Shown: positions 34,201 through 48,519, numbered from the stretch's first letter. The stretch is DNA of 64,000 nucleotides from Cinclus cinclus (GCF_963662255.1 NC_085046.1:141871762-141935761); one strand, 5' to 3'. The notes: generated by a model not told the origin, from the sequence alone. Numbers and translations are program-made.

Positions 34201-37200
34201 CCCATCTTTTCTATTTTTAAGATTTGCAATGTGCCACTGACATGCTAAGAGACAACAACTGAGATTTTCAGTGAGATACTGAGGAAAGATTTCATTGCTT
34301 GTCCCTTGTCTAAAAGCCAAAACACGTCCAATGGCTCTAAATATGATTCTTTTGTCTTTCACCAGCAAGCACAACTGCCATGGTATGGTCTCCCAAAGCC
34401 ACTTCTCTCCTCCCCTGGAAATCACCACCTGCCTTGCCAAGTTCACTCTACAAAGGTGACCTCAGGTCTAAGATTTTTCATCAGCCAACACCAGCAAGCA
34501 AGGAGACGTGCATCCCATAAATCCCATCCAGCATTCTACTTTCCTTACATTTTTTGCCCACACATCCCATCCAGACATCAGAAAAGACCCTTTATGGCAG
34601 GTAGTGGGAAGTGTCAAGTCATTCACCAGACAATCTCTGCACAAATTTGTTTCAGAAAAGAAGAGGCTTAACATTAAGAGCATTTTAAAGCCATATAACT
34701 CACATTAGACTTCTGAATAAATGGGTTGATTCTCAGGATTTCTGCCTACCAATCTTCTATCAGCAGGTTATATTTTTGCAGGATGCAATTCATGGAGTAG
34801 ATGTCCCAGATAACATGTGGTCCTCAGGAAGCAACAAAGATGAAAGAGCATAAAACCCTCTTAGCAAACTTGCTCAGCTCCTTGTCATAAACATGCTTCT
34901 TTAAAGCTCAATTTCTGTTTTATTCTCTTCTTTGGGGTGAAGTCTGGATTTAATTTTAGTTCTTTTCTTTCTAGCAACATTTTGTAATTCTATAACCTCT
35001 CATTTCGTTGGATGAATTTGGGTGTTTTGGCCTTCCTTTCCAGTCATAGATTACAAGAGAGTCAAACTAAAGACTAAATTTAGCAAATTCTCTACATTCA
35101 TATTCCTGACATGTTTTCAAATAAGAGAGCAAATTGTGCAACTGTTGGTAAGAAAAATGTAATTGATGTTATTGGAATTATGGTTTTTGTTGAACAATTG
35201 AACACAGCCTGAGTAGAAACTTGTATTTACCCCAGGAATATCAAAATTCAGACATCTTTTTTTACAGTGCCACAATGTTTCCAATATTTTAAAATAATAT
35301 AATATTATTTTGAGTGAGAATACTCTAGATTTTGTGAGAGGAACTTTTGAGGTCTCAGTATCTTCAAGCACTGCTAAATCCACTGAAGGATGTGGAATTA
35401 CCAAGGAAGGATAATGGTACTTCCCTCTTCAGTAAATGGTGTTGAGATCTTGTGATGAAAAGCACTAGATAAGTGAGGTACTGTCTGTGCCACCAGTCAA
35501 ATCAGACTTGTTCACAATCTGTTTATTTTTATAGTGAAGTATATTATACTGTCAAAAGGACACTTCATCATCTATAATAAATATTCATCTACATGTATCA
35601 TGCACTTGAGCTGCATGAAAGTTGAATTCAGAGCACAGAAATGAATGAGAAACTTGTTAGATAAATGTCACTTTTCAGTCCTGTTCTTTTGGATAAATTG
35701 CAGATGGATATAAACAAAGTCAATTATTTCAAACAAGTGTTCCTTGACTCAACATAAGTGTTCCTTATGCTTAGACTAAAATCCTAATCCTCATCATTTG
35801 TCAGAGAATGGCAAAAAGAAATAGTATGAAGATCCACTAACTGAGGATAATTATGTACAGTAACACATAAACATTGTCAGATATATTTTCCCAGAAACAC
35901 AGGTCACATGCTATGATGTTGAACAAATCCTCACCAGTGCTTGCTAAACAACTCCATTAACTACTAAACAAATATTTTTATTAACACTAGCAGAGAAGGT
36001 AGCATATAAATTGAATTTCCACATGCAGTTATCACACAGCAATAACTCTGAAGCATTGCAAAAATATAATTTCCATGACCTCAATCACATAAGGGAAAGC
36101 AAATTTAAAGTAACCTTTGACTTTGCTGCACTTTAATTTTGGATTTGCTAGTTTTTCGACCTATGGACATATGTTCTAATTAATTTACTGTTATCCTTAA
36201 TTTTCTTAGGAAATAAAATATTTTTCCTGGAATAGTCTTCCATTCAGTTTTAAACTGTATGACTAGTCCATAACTATGCAACAACTGTTTTCCATGACCA
36301 ACATGGAGAACACAAAAAGCAAGAAGTATATTTTGTAATATGTTCAAATAAGCAAAGTTACACAGTGGGGAAGGTCCTGTTTCTATGTTCTGTCTTCTGC
36401 AGATAAAACAAAACAAAACAAAATTGGGCTGAAGTAGTTTTACAATTCAATAACTTCTGAGCATTAATTCTGAAAATGTGTTTTATGCTAATAGGAAGCC
36501 ATGGACTGTGGTGTTAGGGCACTGTCACCTCCATTACAAGACAATACATTTAAAAGCTATGTATAACCATTCAGGTCATAATTTGGATTTTTTTTCCCCC
36601 CCTTCCCATTAGAAGTTTGAAGTCATTTTAACATTAAAGCCTGGACAGCATCTGAAGGTTCAGCCACATGGCTGAATGCAATCACATTGTGGCTGCTCAG
36701 CGAGCTGCGAGTGCCCTCCTGTCCAAGCAGAGGTAACCACCCCTGTGTCACACCTGGTCCACACAGCCCCAGACACGAGGCTACACATTAATTCACCTCA
36801 GCTAAGGCAGCTCAATTTACTTCATCTCACAGCCAAGGCAGCATAAAAACAGGGCAGGGTCGCTGCTCGAACACCTCCAGCTCCACGCTTGCCCAACTGC
36901 CCAAAAATTTTTTCATTCTGTGTCTAACAGCATAACCCAAAAAAATCCATCAAACCCAACTATATCACAGGGGGCTGGGCTTTAAAATTTCCTTGCTTTC
37001 CAAATATGCAAGGAGCCTGTTCTGCCAACACTTAGTGACACAGTGGTAGATGTGTTGCTTGCTCTGCCTTGGGGGCTGCAGGTTGCTGCTTCCTGAGTGT
37101 TTGCACAGGGATCTGACCCTCGGTCATCTGACTTGTGCTTCTGCACCAAGAGCCAGCCAGCTCTCCCTGCACTTTTAGTGAATTGCACCTTAATGAAATA

Positions 37201-37777
37201 TAGGAGAATAAACAGAGGTGCTGTTCCCTTGAAAGCCACTACACCTGAAAATTGGCAGGCTGCAGTACATTATACCACCAACCACAGGGTTATAATATCT
37301 AAATACGCTGTATACAGGAAATAGTTACTGAAAAGTAAGTATAGTCAGCATTTGTAATAAAGAATAGATAATAAATAGTGAAAGCATTACATTCTAGGAT
37401 GTAGGATCCTATGTCTTCCACTATTTAGTGATTTATCATGTGAAATCCACTGACCTTTCCAAGCTTTCCTTTTTCCCTTTCTGTTTTGGTGAAACAGGAG
37501 TGTTAATTATGCTTTTGCTTTTTTTTATTGAGCAACATTAGCATACAAATAGGCCATCAATAAGCAATTACAATCTCTATCTCAGAAAGAAGAGAACTAC
37601 AATATTAAGTGTGGCTACTGAAGCAAACGCACAAGTCCTTTTTAGAAAAGACAGAGCAACTCACAATTGAATAAAACAGGAATGCACAGGGAAAACAGAC
37701 AATGATAGGGGATAAATATCAGGCTAGCTCTCAGACAAAGAATTCAAAAAGGCCCTTCCTTTTCCTCCTCCAGACAA
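31281..37777. other. Unannotated AT-rich non-coding DNA, 6.5 kb
   Basis: No recognised gene. Frames of up to 121 codons (34306-34671) and 113 codons (31549-31890, minus) have no conserved motif. The segment holds a (TAA)n microsatellite at 32412-32434, an AT-rich motif cluster at 33300-33480 (see findings) and a short (AAAAC)n at 36405-36423. A possible CR1 phrase near 32310 was too weak to call. Confidence 0.45.
32412..32434. repeat. (TAA)n microsatellite
   Basis: About eight TAA units, not inside any recognised LTR, unlike the similar tract at 25148-25179. Confidence 0.93.
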
Positions 37778-37824
37778 ACTGAAAATAACCCTAGTTTTCA
37801 AGACTGAAAATAACCCTAGTTTTC
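37778..37824. repeat. Tandem duplication, 25-bp period
   Basis: The 22-base block beginning ACTGAAAATAACCCTAG occurs at 37778-37799 and again, without mismatch, at 37803-37824, separated by AAG. Probably a recent slippage or duplication event. Confidence 0.95.
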
Positions 37825-39697
37825 CCCAGACTGCCCTGTCACTGACTCCAGAGATTAAAAAATCTGTTCAGATCTCATGCTGGTAACATTTATGAATTTT
37901 ACTCAAGTGGAAGCTATCAGTTGTGTCAAATGGTACTGACTTATGTCTTTAGCACCATTTGACTTATTGCCAGTGAAACACTAAATCTGCTTGCTTCTTT
38001 TTTATAGTAGGGGACCTATATGAGAAAGGATGAATTTCTTATACTTGACACTCTTAGGTTAGGTTTGTGCTAAAGATGAATAATGAAACAATCACCACAA
38101 TATTTTTTTTCTGTAAATACAACGCATTGCTGCTGTGCCTTTCATCCAAGACCTAGTTTAAACCTGAACCTACACCGATTTAAGTAAATATGTTCTTTTG
38201 AACCTTTTTAGTTTAATCGATTTCATTTCATAATAATGGCCCAAAATTGACTCAAAATGCAAATTGGAGTAAATTAATTTTTAAATGCCCACGTAAGATG
38301 TTTCTATATTTTTATCTAATATTTAAGACTATTTGATCTTAAAATCAGTTATGTCTAATGTCAATCAGTCAATGCATTTATAGAAGTCACTGACCTTCAG
38401 CTGGGATGCTGGAAGTAACCAGATTTTGATTCACAGACCATTGGGGAAAATGTAAATAGCTTACTTTAAAGCCATCTTTGACTGAAGGATGACCTCTTAC
38501 ACCACTATGTCTTGATCTGCTGCAATTTTCATGTCTGAAGCAGTTTGTGCATGTTCTCTTTGGGGAGTACATGTTCTATGACAAAAGGCAAACACCTCAA
38601 ATTAATGAAACCAAAACCTACTGAAGAAAAAGCTGCTTACAGCTTTCATGAATGTGATCTTGGCCTCCTGCCCCATGGATTTTTTCCATTTAAATTATAA
38701 ATAAAGCTTTGAAAACTGCACAACACTGGTTTTCTATGAGGTGTTCTTTTGTTTAGGACTCCAGCAGAAAAGTTCAGCCAAATCCCACCTTGCCAGCTAT
38801 GGAGAAAATTCCCTTGGCTTCCCACCTTTCCTGCCAGCAGCAAATGCCATCTCTGGCATGGAGACAGAGCCACTCAGCAGACACCACAGTTTGCAACCTA
38901 CCATCTCAGTTTAACCAAACACAGATAAAGTTGTGAATTTCAGCTGTCAACGTTGCCAAAGCTCACTCGACTTTTCCATCTCCCCTGTGAGGGTATCTTC
39001 TCAGGAGGATTCAAAAGATATTAATTAACAACAGCATTCCCTTAACACAGTTTAACAATCCCCCTCTTCACCAGGTTTCCTACAGTGTAGGCAAGATATG
39101 AGCTGCTAAAATCCAAACTGCTGTTGGATGATTTCTCTGGTTTTAAAATACAACTAGAGAGTGATAAGTATATTTTAACTCCACTATTTTCTTCTGTTCT
39201 TGTAAAATCTCTTTTTTTTCCCCCCTCTGGCATTTTAGTGCTTTACCACTGAAACTTTTCATAGCATTTCCTGATGTCTTTTTCTGGTGGTGCTAGTACA
39301 TGGGATTAAGACATTGTTGAGGACCACATAGGAAAAAAAAAAAAATCAATATTTTGATATGAGCACTGAAAAAAGAAAGGAAAACACTTGAGGGAAAATC
39401 TTCAGAGAAGCAGGTTTTAGGGTGCAGTCCCATGAGCTTGGGTGAGCCAACCTAACAACTCACTGTCAACACCTTGGTGTGACACTATGGTTCTCCCCAT
39501 CTTCCCTCTCCTCCCTATGCCACTCTTCCTCCTCCTGTTCTTATCTTATGTTGGTTCTGATGTCTTTGAGCCACTCCTTTCACCAATTCACTTCACTAAC
39601 CCAGCACAAACTACTCTGTAGGTTGGGAGGAAAAGATCAGATAGTATTTTCTGTAGGCTTAGTGAGAACACAGGAAGGAGACTCAAGCACCAAAGTC
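37825..39697. other. Unannotated AT-rich non-coding DNA
   Basis: No recognised gene or repeat. Contains an octamer-like ATGCAAAT at 38257-38264 within an AT-rich block, and an A-run at about 39332-39345. Confidence 0.45.
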
Positions 39698-39746
39698 AGA
39701 GCACAGAATCTTAGGTTGAAAAGGATCTTTGAGATCAAGTCCAAAC
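39698..39746 (-). mobile_element. Very short CR1 3' end, minus strand
   Basis: CACAGAATCTTAGGTTGAAA followed by AGGATCTTTGAGATCAAGTC matches the reverse complement of the CR1 terminus. Only about 50 bp are recognisable. Confidence 0.6.
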
Positions 39747-41312
39747 ATGAAACTTGAGGCTGTATAACCAAGAGAAGGGAAGTGACACCCACCTTTCACA
39801 GAATCTGAAACCAAAGTTTAACCCAATTTCATCTAACACGGTAGGACATTTCCAACCATCCCCAAGGAGTTTGCTGACCTGTTTCCAGGATTCTTGCTCT
39901 TGATTTGATTGTCCAAGTGGTTCTGTCCAGGGAATCGTGCAGACAGGGGAATCTGACATTGGAAAGGAAAATTTTATACACAGACTTCCCTCCTGGTTAC
40001 CTTCATGATATCAGAAAGTACCTAGAGAATAAATCTATAAAAAGACAAAAGGGTCCCGAATTCTCACAAAGGTAGGGATCTATTCTATTAGTTGAGGTAG
40101 CAGTGTGTTAAGAGATAATAGCACAAGAGTAGTAATACCAAAAGGAAGGGCACTTTTCAAACCCAAGTCTCCAATGTCTTATTTTGGATTTCTGATCACT
40201 AAGTGTGTTATAACATGAAATGTGGGATTTCACTTTCATGTGTTGTGATTTCTTCCATTTAAAAATAAGTATATTTCCTTGAATATTTTCTATATCTAAA
40301 ATGTAAAATATATTAAAAATTATATTTCTTTCTGAAAGAGAAATTGGCAGAAAATCTTCTAGAAAATGTGGGATCTCCCTCTGATTAAACACTTTTTAAA
40401 ACTCTTGTTATAACTCTCTTTATAACGCTGCACAAGTATATGCCAAAACAAAGCTTTTAAATGATAATTTTGCAAGGTAATATTGCAACTCATTTTCAAG
40501 ATATTTCAAATCAGCAGCCCAGCCCAAAGACATCCATTCCAATTGTTCTCTGATTCTAGGATTGCTGAATGTTCACACTTAATCATAAACACAGACTGTA
40601 GAACCACAACTGTTATTAAAATGGAGATAAGATAAATCTTAATTAACTGATTGTATGTCTGTAAATAAATAAAATAATACTATCTCCCTGAATTGCAAGT
40701 GACAGCTTTGCATCAACCTGAGGAGAAAAGATTTCTTTTATTTTTTTAAACTTCTTATTGGTGGTTAGGAATGTCAGTCACAGAAAACATACAGTTTGAA
40801 AATAATTGATTTAACAGTTCTTTTAAATTTATCTCAATGATTTAATCTGAGAATGAAGGGAGTTGATGCACATTCTTAGGCCTGTCTTCCTAAAACTGAC
40901 ATAAGTTGGACTAATAAGTGACAACGTATTCAGCTCTTGTGCTCTGTGTGGCAAATCTATCACTAGGGCAGGTCCACTAACTTTAATATTCCTGCTATTC
41001 GTCTGAGAAATAAAGTGAAATGGAAAAGTTAAGATTACAGCTCTGATGCTGTCTTGGCCTTGCTGATGACCACTTTCAGATACCTGTCATAAGCATCATT
41101 ATTTTGTTGCAGTTTGGATATTCAGACATGATCTATGTCTGTGGTTCAAAATCTTCCCAGTCTTCAATAAATGTCTACGTATTACATCTCTATAAGATGT
41201 ATTCTGTACATCTCTACAGAATTCCACATCAATATTGCTAGCAGACTATCCTAGGGTTATTTCAATGACATTTTTATGCATCTTTTTGCCAAATCAGCAA
41301 AGGGAAAAGTAT

Positions 41313-41345
41313 TTTAATTTACTTTAATTTACTTTAATTTACTTT
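41313..41345. repeat. (TTTAATTTAC)n short tandem repeat
   Basis: Three exact 10-bp units plus a partial fourth. Confidence 0.95.
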
Positions 41346-44329
41346 TAAGTTGATTAAAACTTACTGGTTGTGTGGTGTCTCAGCAACTTCACTAAAATCA
41401 CCAATTCATTTTACACAACCCTCTGAAAAACAGCTGACGATGTCAATTTCTCGGTCTTGTGTTTGGTCCACAGGCAGTTGACTACTTGAAATCAAGAGGT
41501 TTTGACTTGATGTTGCTCATTCTCACACAAGTCAAGAACTCGAAGTGTGGATTCTATCTTATTAATTCCCTGGTCTTTCTGAGATAACTAACGGTTACTC
41601 ACCAAACAAAAAAAAAAAAAATCTATTACCAGCTCATTTTTGATGCTGTTATCTGCAATGGAGGAATAAATGGGGTCATGTCTAGATGCTATGCAATTTT
41701 AATGGAAGCCTAGAAGTAAGGCTCACCAGTCTGTAGTTAAGATAGAGGAAAGAAGAGAGGAAGCCATTCAGGAGAAACTTAACATTTCAACAGAAATTTT
41801 GCAGGTTTTATTTCACAAAAATTTTCCAATAAAAAACTTATTATTCTTCATGCTATGTCTTTGAATATGAAGTAGGTAACTTGATATTGCTTAAATTGCC
41901 AAAATGTTGATATAAATAGACTTTTCCAGGAAAGATAAAAGTACTGGCCTAATGTTAACCACAATATTAAAACAAGATTAGACAGCGGTGAATATTTGTA
42001 TTTTTTAAGATATGAGGTTCTAATCTTACACGTATAATTTCACTCAGGATTTTTTAATTGTTGAAGTCAAAGGCTGAGGTGTAATATTTTGGCTTTATAA
42101 CTCACTAACTGTTTAATGACAACAAGGAAAGAAAAGGTGACAAAATTTCCAGTGAGAGGCAGTTAAAAATATTTGTCTTTGTTATACACTTAATCACAAT
42201 CTTTACAGTTTCTTTAAAATAGTTGATTGATTCCACAAATTAACAAAATAATAACATGATGGGGAGAAGAGGAAGAGAGCATACATTAGTAGGAAATTCT
42301 TACTAACATGATAATCAGACACCTATGAAAAATTCTCCTTCAGATTTTGTCGGAAAATGTTACTGCAATAATCCCAAGGATACAATTAGCCTGCTCAGCC
42401 TAAACCAAGAAAAATAATCCTGAGTGTCTCTCCCTCTCTTCTACTAGCAAAAGAGATACTAGAATAAAACCAAGTTTGGAAAAAAGTGAAGTACTAAATA
42501 AAATCAAAGGAGATATATTGCAAAAAGAAAAAAATTCCAAGTATCTATTTTAAAGAGCTGTTTGGATGAAAGACCTGAGATAAAACTACTTATTCCTTCT
42601 CAGTTTCTCCCTCTCTTTCCTGTTTGGCTTCACTTTAAAGCAATAATCACCATCTGGTTTTGGAATTTTCTGCTGCTTTGCCCATGGTGCTTCTTCTGCA
42701 AAATTTCCCTTGGGCCAGAATTTGCTGAACAACCTTATCTTCCCAGAAGTTAGTTTTAGGAGGGGTTCAGCACCTCAAAATCTCGAATTCCTATCAAGTC
42801 TTTCTGCCTGTTGACATGTGCCTGGATCTCCTGCCCTCCTCACAGAGGGCAATGCAAAGGATCTCATTTGTTCCACAGTATTTCAGACCAAGGACAAGCA
42901 CCTCCAGAGGATTTTAGACCAAGGATAAGTGTTGGCAGGCCTTGGGTCTGCACCCGCCATTTCTTGCCTTTCCCTTTCCCTCCTCTCATTCCCTGAGCGA
43001 GGTAGGTAAGGTTGGATTTCATGGGTTTTCCCCTGCCATAAGAAGGGGACTCTTGCTTTTCCAGAGTCCTCACAAATCACTGCTCTCAGCCCCTGGCTGA
43101 GACACAGACACAGAACTGAACCTCTGTGGCCAGCACTGTAGCTGACAGCAAATCCTCTCTGCAATCAGGATGTCATGTCCCCATTTCCAAGTGATGACAG
43201 CCTCCCACCATCCATCTGCAGCATGGCCAGAGAAACTGAGGATGCAGGGTGAGGCACTTGACCTTCCTGACCTCAGGAAAACTGTCCCCTACTTGTCTGA
43301 TCTGAACTTGGTCACCCAGGAGCTACAAGCATCTGACATCAGATACAGGGTGAGCAGAAGGGAAACCTAGCTGGAGGCACCAGCAGCAGGACATCCCTTT
43401 TTTAGCACAATCCAGCTACTTTTATGATATGTAATATGAAATTGTACTGTAGATAGTGTGCCCTCTGCAAAATATTTTCTGGGAGATAGCACATCCCAGA
43501 AATCCTTTGTAGGCTATCATCTAACTGGATATTTTCCTTCTATATTGACTTCAATAGAGCATTTACAGAGTAAAATGAGCTAGAGCTACCCTTCCCACAG
43601 GGTAACACAGACCCCCCTCAGTCCTGGAATAAATGCTAGAGGAGTATCTGTGTTGCCTTTATCTAACACATGAATTAACTCAAATGATCTGGCAATCAGT
43701 TAATTTTGGATGAAAAATTCTCATCTGCACATGCCCTCAGCAAAGATCAGGTTTCTTTTTTTGTCTGATCTCTCTCTTTCTGCTCTTTAAACTCCTCCAC
43801 GAAAAAGTGTATCACCCTTTAGCTGTTCCCCATACACATTGCTGGCAAGCAATCAGTAAAACTCAAACCCATAACAACATCAAGGAATGATTGCTGTTCT
43901 TGCTATCACAAGAATCCTGTTCAACTTTTGGGGTGGGTGGCTCAGTCACAACCTTTACAACAGATTGCCCAGACCAAGAAAAAATTCATTTTTGGAGCTA
44001 AAGATGAAGAAATCATAGAGGGATGAAAAATGCCACCCAAACACCTCTGAGGAATTATTTTCCTTATGTGGAGATTTACTTGTAATGTTGTTAAAGAAAG
44101 TACTGCTTACTGTGCCTTCTATCTTTATAATATTTCTAATACATATAGAACCTTCTTCACATGCACACCACCATTGGCTCCTGGGTTTAATACATTATCA
44201 GCTGTGGAAAACTACAGGGATACTTAAAACATCAAACAAGCTGTTAATTTTGTGATTATGAAAATGACTAGATTGTAGCCTGTTTCCTGGAACAGCTTCT
44301 CCTGGGGAAGCTGAATACAGTGCTTGGAA

Positions 44330-44420
44330 AATGTTTAAAAACACAAAACAATTAAAGCAAATAAAACAAATAAAACCTAACAACAAATCTCAAAAAAAAA
44401 AAAAAAGAATAAAACACAAA
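44330..44420. repeat. A-rich low-complexity tract
   Basis: AAAAC/AAATAAAAC-like units ending in a 15-base A run at 44392-44406. Gives rise to a spurious Lys/Gln/Asn-rich frame. Confidence 0.85.
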
Positions 44421-47400
44421 TTGTTACTCACTGAGTGTCCAAAGCAACAAGTCCATTATAATCACCCCAGACATTTAAATATGTACAGAACAGACAAAAA
44501 GATTTTAAAAATACACAAACAGAAACAAGAAAATATACAAAACAAAACTCTGGAGCCAGAATTTGCAAAAGCTGAAGTGTATCTACCAGAGTATGTGTCT
44601 GTATCTGGGCAGGTCACCTGAGTATGTCTTTGCATGCAGCAAAGAATTAGACAAACAAATTAATGAAGATGGTGGCATAATTTACCTCATTAGTTTCCTA
44701 CATTCTTAATTGCATCTTTCCAGTTCTATTAACTGCCTTCACTAGATCTCCCTTGGCTATATTAGATGTTCATGATGTGGAGATCTAAACATCATGGACC
44801 TCGCCCTGATCTGCTAGATGTTCTTAGCTCTTCAACACTAGAGGACCTTCACTGTGGTCTAAACATAATAAAGTTCACTTTCACATTTTCATTTTGTTTG
44901 AACCTTTCCCACACTGGAAAATTTTATTGAAATCCTCAGTTGAGGGCCCTTCTAATCCATGCCTAACAATTTGAGAACCAGTGTGTGCATATCTCTAAAT
45001 ATTATTCATGTCAATGTGCCTAAATATGATTCATGTGCCTGAGAATTCTTTATTAAAAATGTGATTTAGGGACACATGACACATAGTGACATGCCAGCTC
45101 ATCCATTACTAACCCAGCTGTTCATAAATCACCTCTTTGAAAATGAACAAAAGAGCACAGGAAGAGTTTCCTTGGAAGTACCCAGTGGCTCAGGAAACAC
45201 AAATGCAGAGCTGGCAGAGCATGAGTACATTTAAGAGATCAAATTATTTGCCTCTATCCCACAGTTTAGGTATAAGACAGCTGAAGAAAACAAAAACAAA
45301 CATACAAAGAGCCCAAACGACCCTTATGATGTGAATATGATAATGGTGGTTGTTCAGAAAGCTTCCTGCTGTCCTGGTCTCAGTGATGGTCCTGTCCAAC
45401 TGATCCTGGCAAAAGGGGCAATGGCCACTCCACCTCAATCTGTCTGTGAGTGAGCTTTGAACTCTACAGAGAACAAATGGGAACGATCAGAGGGCTGGGC
45501 TATCTGTACAGGGATCAACCTCCTTACCTCCTCACCTCTGCCTCCTGCTTTTAGTTGAATACAAACTTTTGTCTCCCTTCTCATGGCATAAACTGTGCCT
45601 TTCTTTATCAGCATGATATTAGTGACCCTGTGAGCAACTCCCTTGATGATGCACACTAAACATTGCATAAGAGAGCAATAAATCATAGTGCTGTTTAACG
45701 GTGACCACAGGTTTCCCCTCCCTACATACCAGAAGCAAAAGTGCAGGAAAAAAATAACAACATGAATAAACACAAATAAAACTGAAAATTCAGAAGTTGG
45801 ATATCCAGGACTTGCCACCTGGGTCAAATGAAGTCTTTCCACAAACTTCCTATGCCCAGCTGGGTGTGTGGCCAAGCCTCTTTGTACCTTACCCTCTTCT
45901 CACCAGCAAAGCAGAGCAGCACTTCCCTGTCAAAGGCTGAATACATCAAAGATTGTGATATACCCACATATTTTGGCAATAAAGTTGTAGCACTATCTCA
46001 GGTAGATAAAATCTCCTGCAAACAAAATACTGGATTCTTTTAAAAGAATATTTATTTTTTCAGCTCAATCAAGCTAAAAGAACAATGTTCATTATACAAA
46101 CAGGTTTTCTGATGTAATTACTAGGGTTTCAAAGTCCCCTCCTGTACTTAACACTCAGGGTTATGGAACTTGTTGCCAAGCAATTACCCCTTAGATTTGC
46201 TTTAATCCATGCCGATCGTTTCCCAGAGCTGATCATTACTGCAGACTTTAATTGCCTTTGTTGTCTTGTATGTTACTGGGGTTCAAACAGAGCAGTTTAA
46301 CAGGAGGCTGCCAGCCACAAAACCCTTTGAAAAAAAGGCGGGAAGATGACTTAAGAAGCTTACAGTGTACTTTATTGCAAGGGCTTCCCAGAAATTGTGG
46401 TTCACACCTATATTAACCTCAGAAAAGGTCTGCAGGAGTTACATCCTGATCCCTCTGCTATCAGTTTTACAGTGGTACCAGCCATCTGTGTCGTATGGAG
46501 TTGCAGGCGGGAAAGTCAGTAAGGAATTGGAAAAACAATGACTGAATTCATCAGAAAGAAGGATAAGAGCATTATCTGTGGATAGTGCAGTACACAAGAC
46601 AACCGAGATACAAGTGCGTGTAAATCTCAAGCTCATGTCAATAGGACAGACTGCCCCACACTATCACTCCTGTGTGGTTTGGGTTTGCAGGTCACTGCGG
46701 AAGAAGGGTACTCTCATTCCTACTCCAAACATGCAAACTGGTTACCATCCCTTCAGATCACATCGTTTATCTAAAGGAAGCTGCCAGGTGCAGCAGGAAG
46801 CTGGATTGAGTCTGTGATAAACGAGATCTTTTCCTCCAATAACATGGTTTATCTATTAAGTGAAGCTGCTTTTAGAAGAGGCTCAGTATGTTTGCAACAT
46901 CCCCCTGGTAATGAGGTTTATGCACTTGATACAGCTGATATTGTGGAGCATTCATCAGGACCATCTTCTTTTAAACACCAGATACATTTGCAGCCCTTCC
47001 ATACTTTGCCATCTAACCCAAACTCACAAATATTTCTGGTTTTCAGTTTGTTTCCTACATGAGCATAAAAACTGTTCCTACGTTTGCTACTTTTAGGACA
47101 GATTCAGGCTAATACAAAAGAGGGGGAAGTTTTGTCCACACCATACATTTTTCTTCCCTCCCACCATTGTTACCTCTTTCTCTTTGTAGCTCAGTAACAC
47201 CTAAAAGCTTTGCCAGCACACCAGGTGTTGCACCAGCCCTTGACATTGTACAGCTATATGGCAGTCTCAGGCTCAACTAGAGTGTTATCACAAACCCAAA
47301 GAAAAGTATGGACAATGCATATGTATGCTTGGAAATGAGCAAAATCTGAGAAGAAGGAAGTGAAGGAAACCAAGAATCACACAAAAATATGATGAGCAAC

Positions 47401-47663
47401 AGCTGGATTTATGGAAAGCTAGTGGCGACAGAGCACCAGAGGGTGATAAGGTTATGTTTGTGTAGTTTGTATGGCAGGAACATGTTGCTGCAGACACCAA
47501 ACAATCATCAGACATAGTGCATGTTTACACACAGCTGTGCATGACAAGAACAGAATTTATAGGGAGAGAAAGAAAAAGAGCTAACTTCATGGGAATTTCA
47601 AATGGCAGTGTATGAGCAATACTAGGAGCCCTTTATGCAGTAATAATTTTTAGATGTTTGGGA

Positions 47664-47940
47664 AAAACTTTTTAGCATGACCTGTTGTGATAGGACAAAG
47701 AGTAGTGGTTTTAAACTGCAGGAGGGTCGATTCAGACTAGCTATAAAGAAGATTATTTTTTTTTTTTACAATGAGGGGGCAAAGCACTGGAACAGGTTGC
47801 CCAGAGAGGTGATAGATACCCCACCCCTGGAAACATTTAAGGTCAGATTGGATGGGGCTCTGAGCAACCTGATGGCAGAAGGCTTGCACTAGATGATCTT
47901 TAAAATTCTTTTCAAAACAAATTATTTTATGATTCTGTGT
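47664..47940 (+). mobile_element. CR1 LINE 3' end, plus strand
   Basis: AACTTTTTAGCATGACCTG, GGTTTTAAACTGCAGGAGGG, GGAACAGGTTGCCCAGAGAG, CCCTGGAAACATTTAAGGTC and GCACTAGATGATCTTTAAAA follow the CR1 3' consensus closely. The terminus has drifted to TTATTTTATGATTCTGTG. A run of T at about 47755-47768 was inserted or expanded where the consensus has a short T/A-rich stretch. No coding capacity. Confidence 0.9.
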
Positions 47941-48519
47941 TCTGGACTCATGAAGAATACTTTCTTTAAAATCCCAGCAGAGGTACCCACCACAATCTCA
48001 AGATAAAGGCCTGGAGTGAGGGGCACATTCTAACAGTCCCTTTGAAAGCAGCCTGATGTGCTCTGCACAGGGAGAGGCTGTACGAGCCAGTGCTCCAAAG
48101 TCCTTCTCTTTCCTTCTTTCTTGTCTAGATAAACAGATATTCTCTATCTATGAGAACAAATGGGATTGTTCAACTAGAAGGTGCAACTGGGCTGTTATAG
48201 TCCCTGAACAACAGACAACATTTAGCATGTAGCTGCTACCTTGAAAATTATTTAAACTGAGTAAAATGGGAAATGGAAAAAAAAAAGGTTTGCACAATTT
48301 CATTTGCTGTTTTGGGAGGAAAAACAAAAGACTATGGTAAAAAGGAAATTTGAGAAGTGAACAAAAAAATTGGAGTGGAAATAATCAACCCCAAGACAGA
48401 ATATTTTAACTGAGAAATTGTTGATGTGGAGATAGAATGCACTGCTTATGCTGTGTGGAACAAGACTATCATACAAGGAGAACAAGAGAACCTGGAATAA
48501 TAGAGATGGACTGGAATGC
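47941..48519. other. Unannotated non-coding DNA
   Basis: No clear feature. The upper part may belong to the ancient CR1 that follows. Confidence 0.4.

Larger units (their letters stand above)
39747..47663. other. Unannotated non-coding DNA, 7.9 kb
   Basis: The largest featureless stretch. Frames reach 146 codons (45435-45875, minus) with no known domain. Small simple repeats are (TTTAATTTAC)3 at 41313-41345, an A-run at about 41609-41621 and an A-rich zone at 44330-44420. AT-rich throughout, except for a GC-richer patch at 42800-43380. No splice-bounded coding segment is recognisable. Confidence 0.45.

Noticed and set aside
39750..39960. MIR or L2 relic following the short CR1 end
   Set aside because: Phrases such as GGAAGTGACACCC are suggestive, but too few align in order.
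45435..45875. 146-codon minus-strand ORF as a gene
   Set aside because: A hydrophobic patch is present but nothing else resembles a known protein, and codon use looks random.
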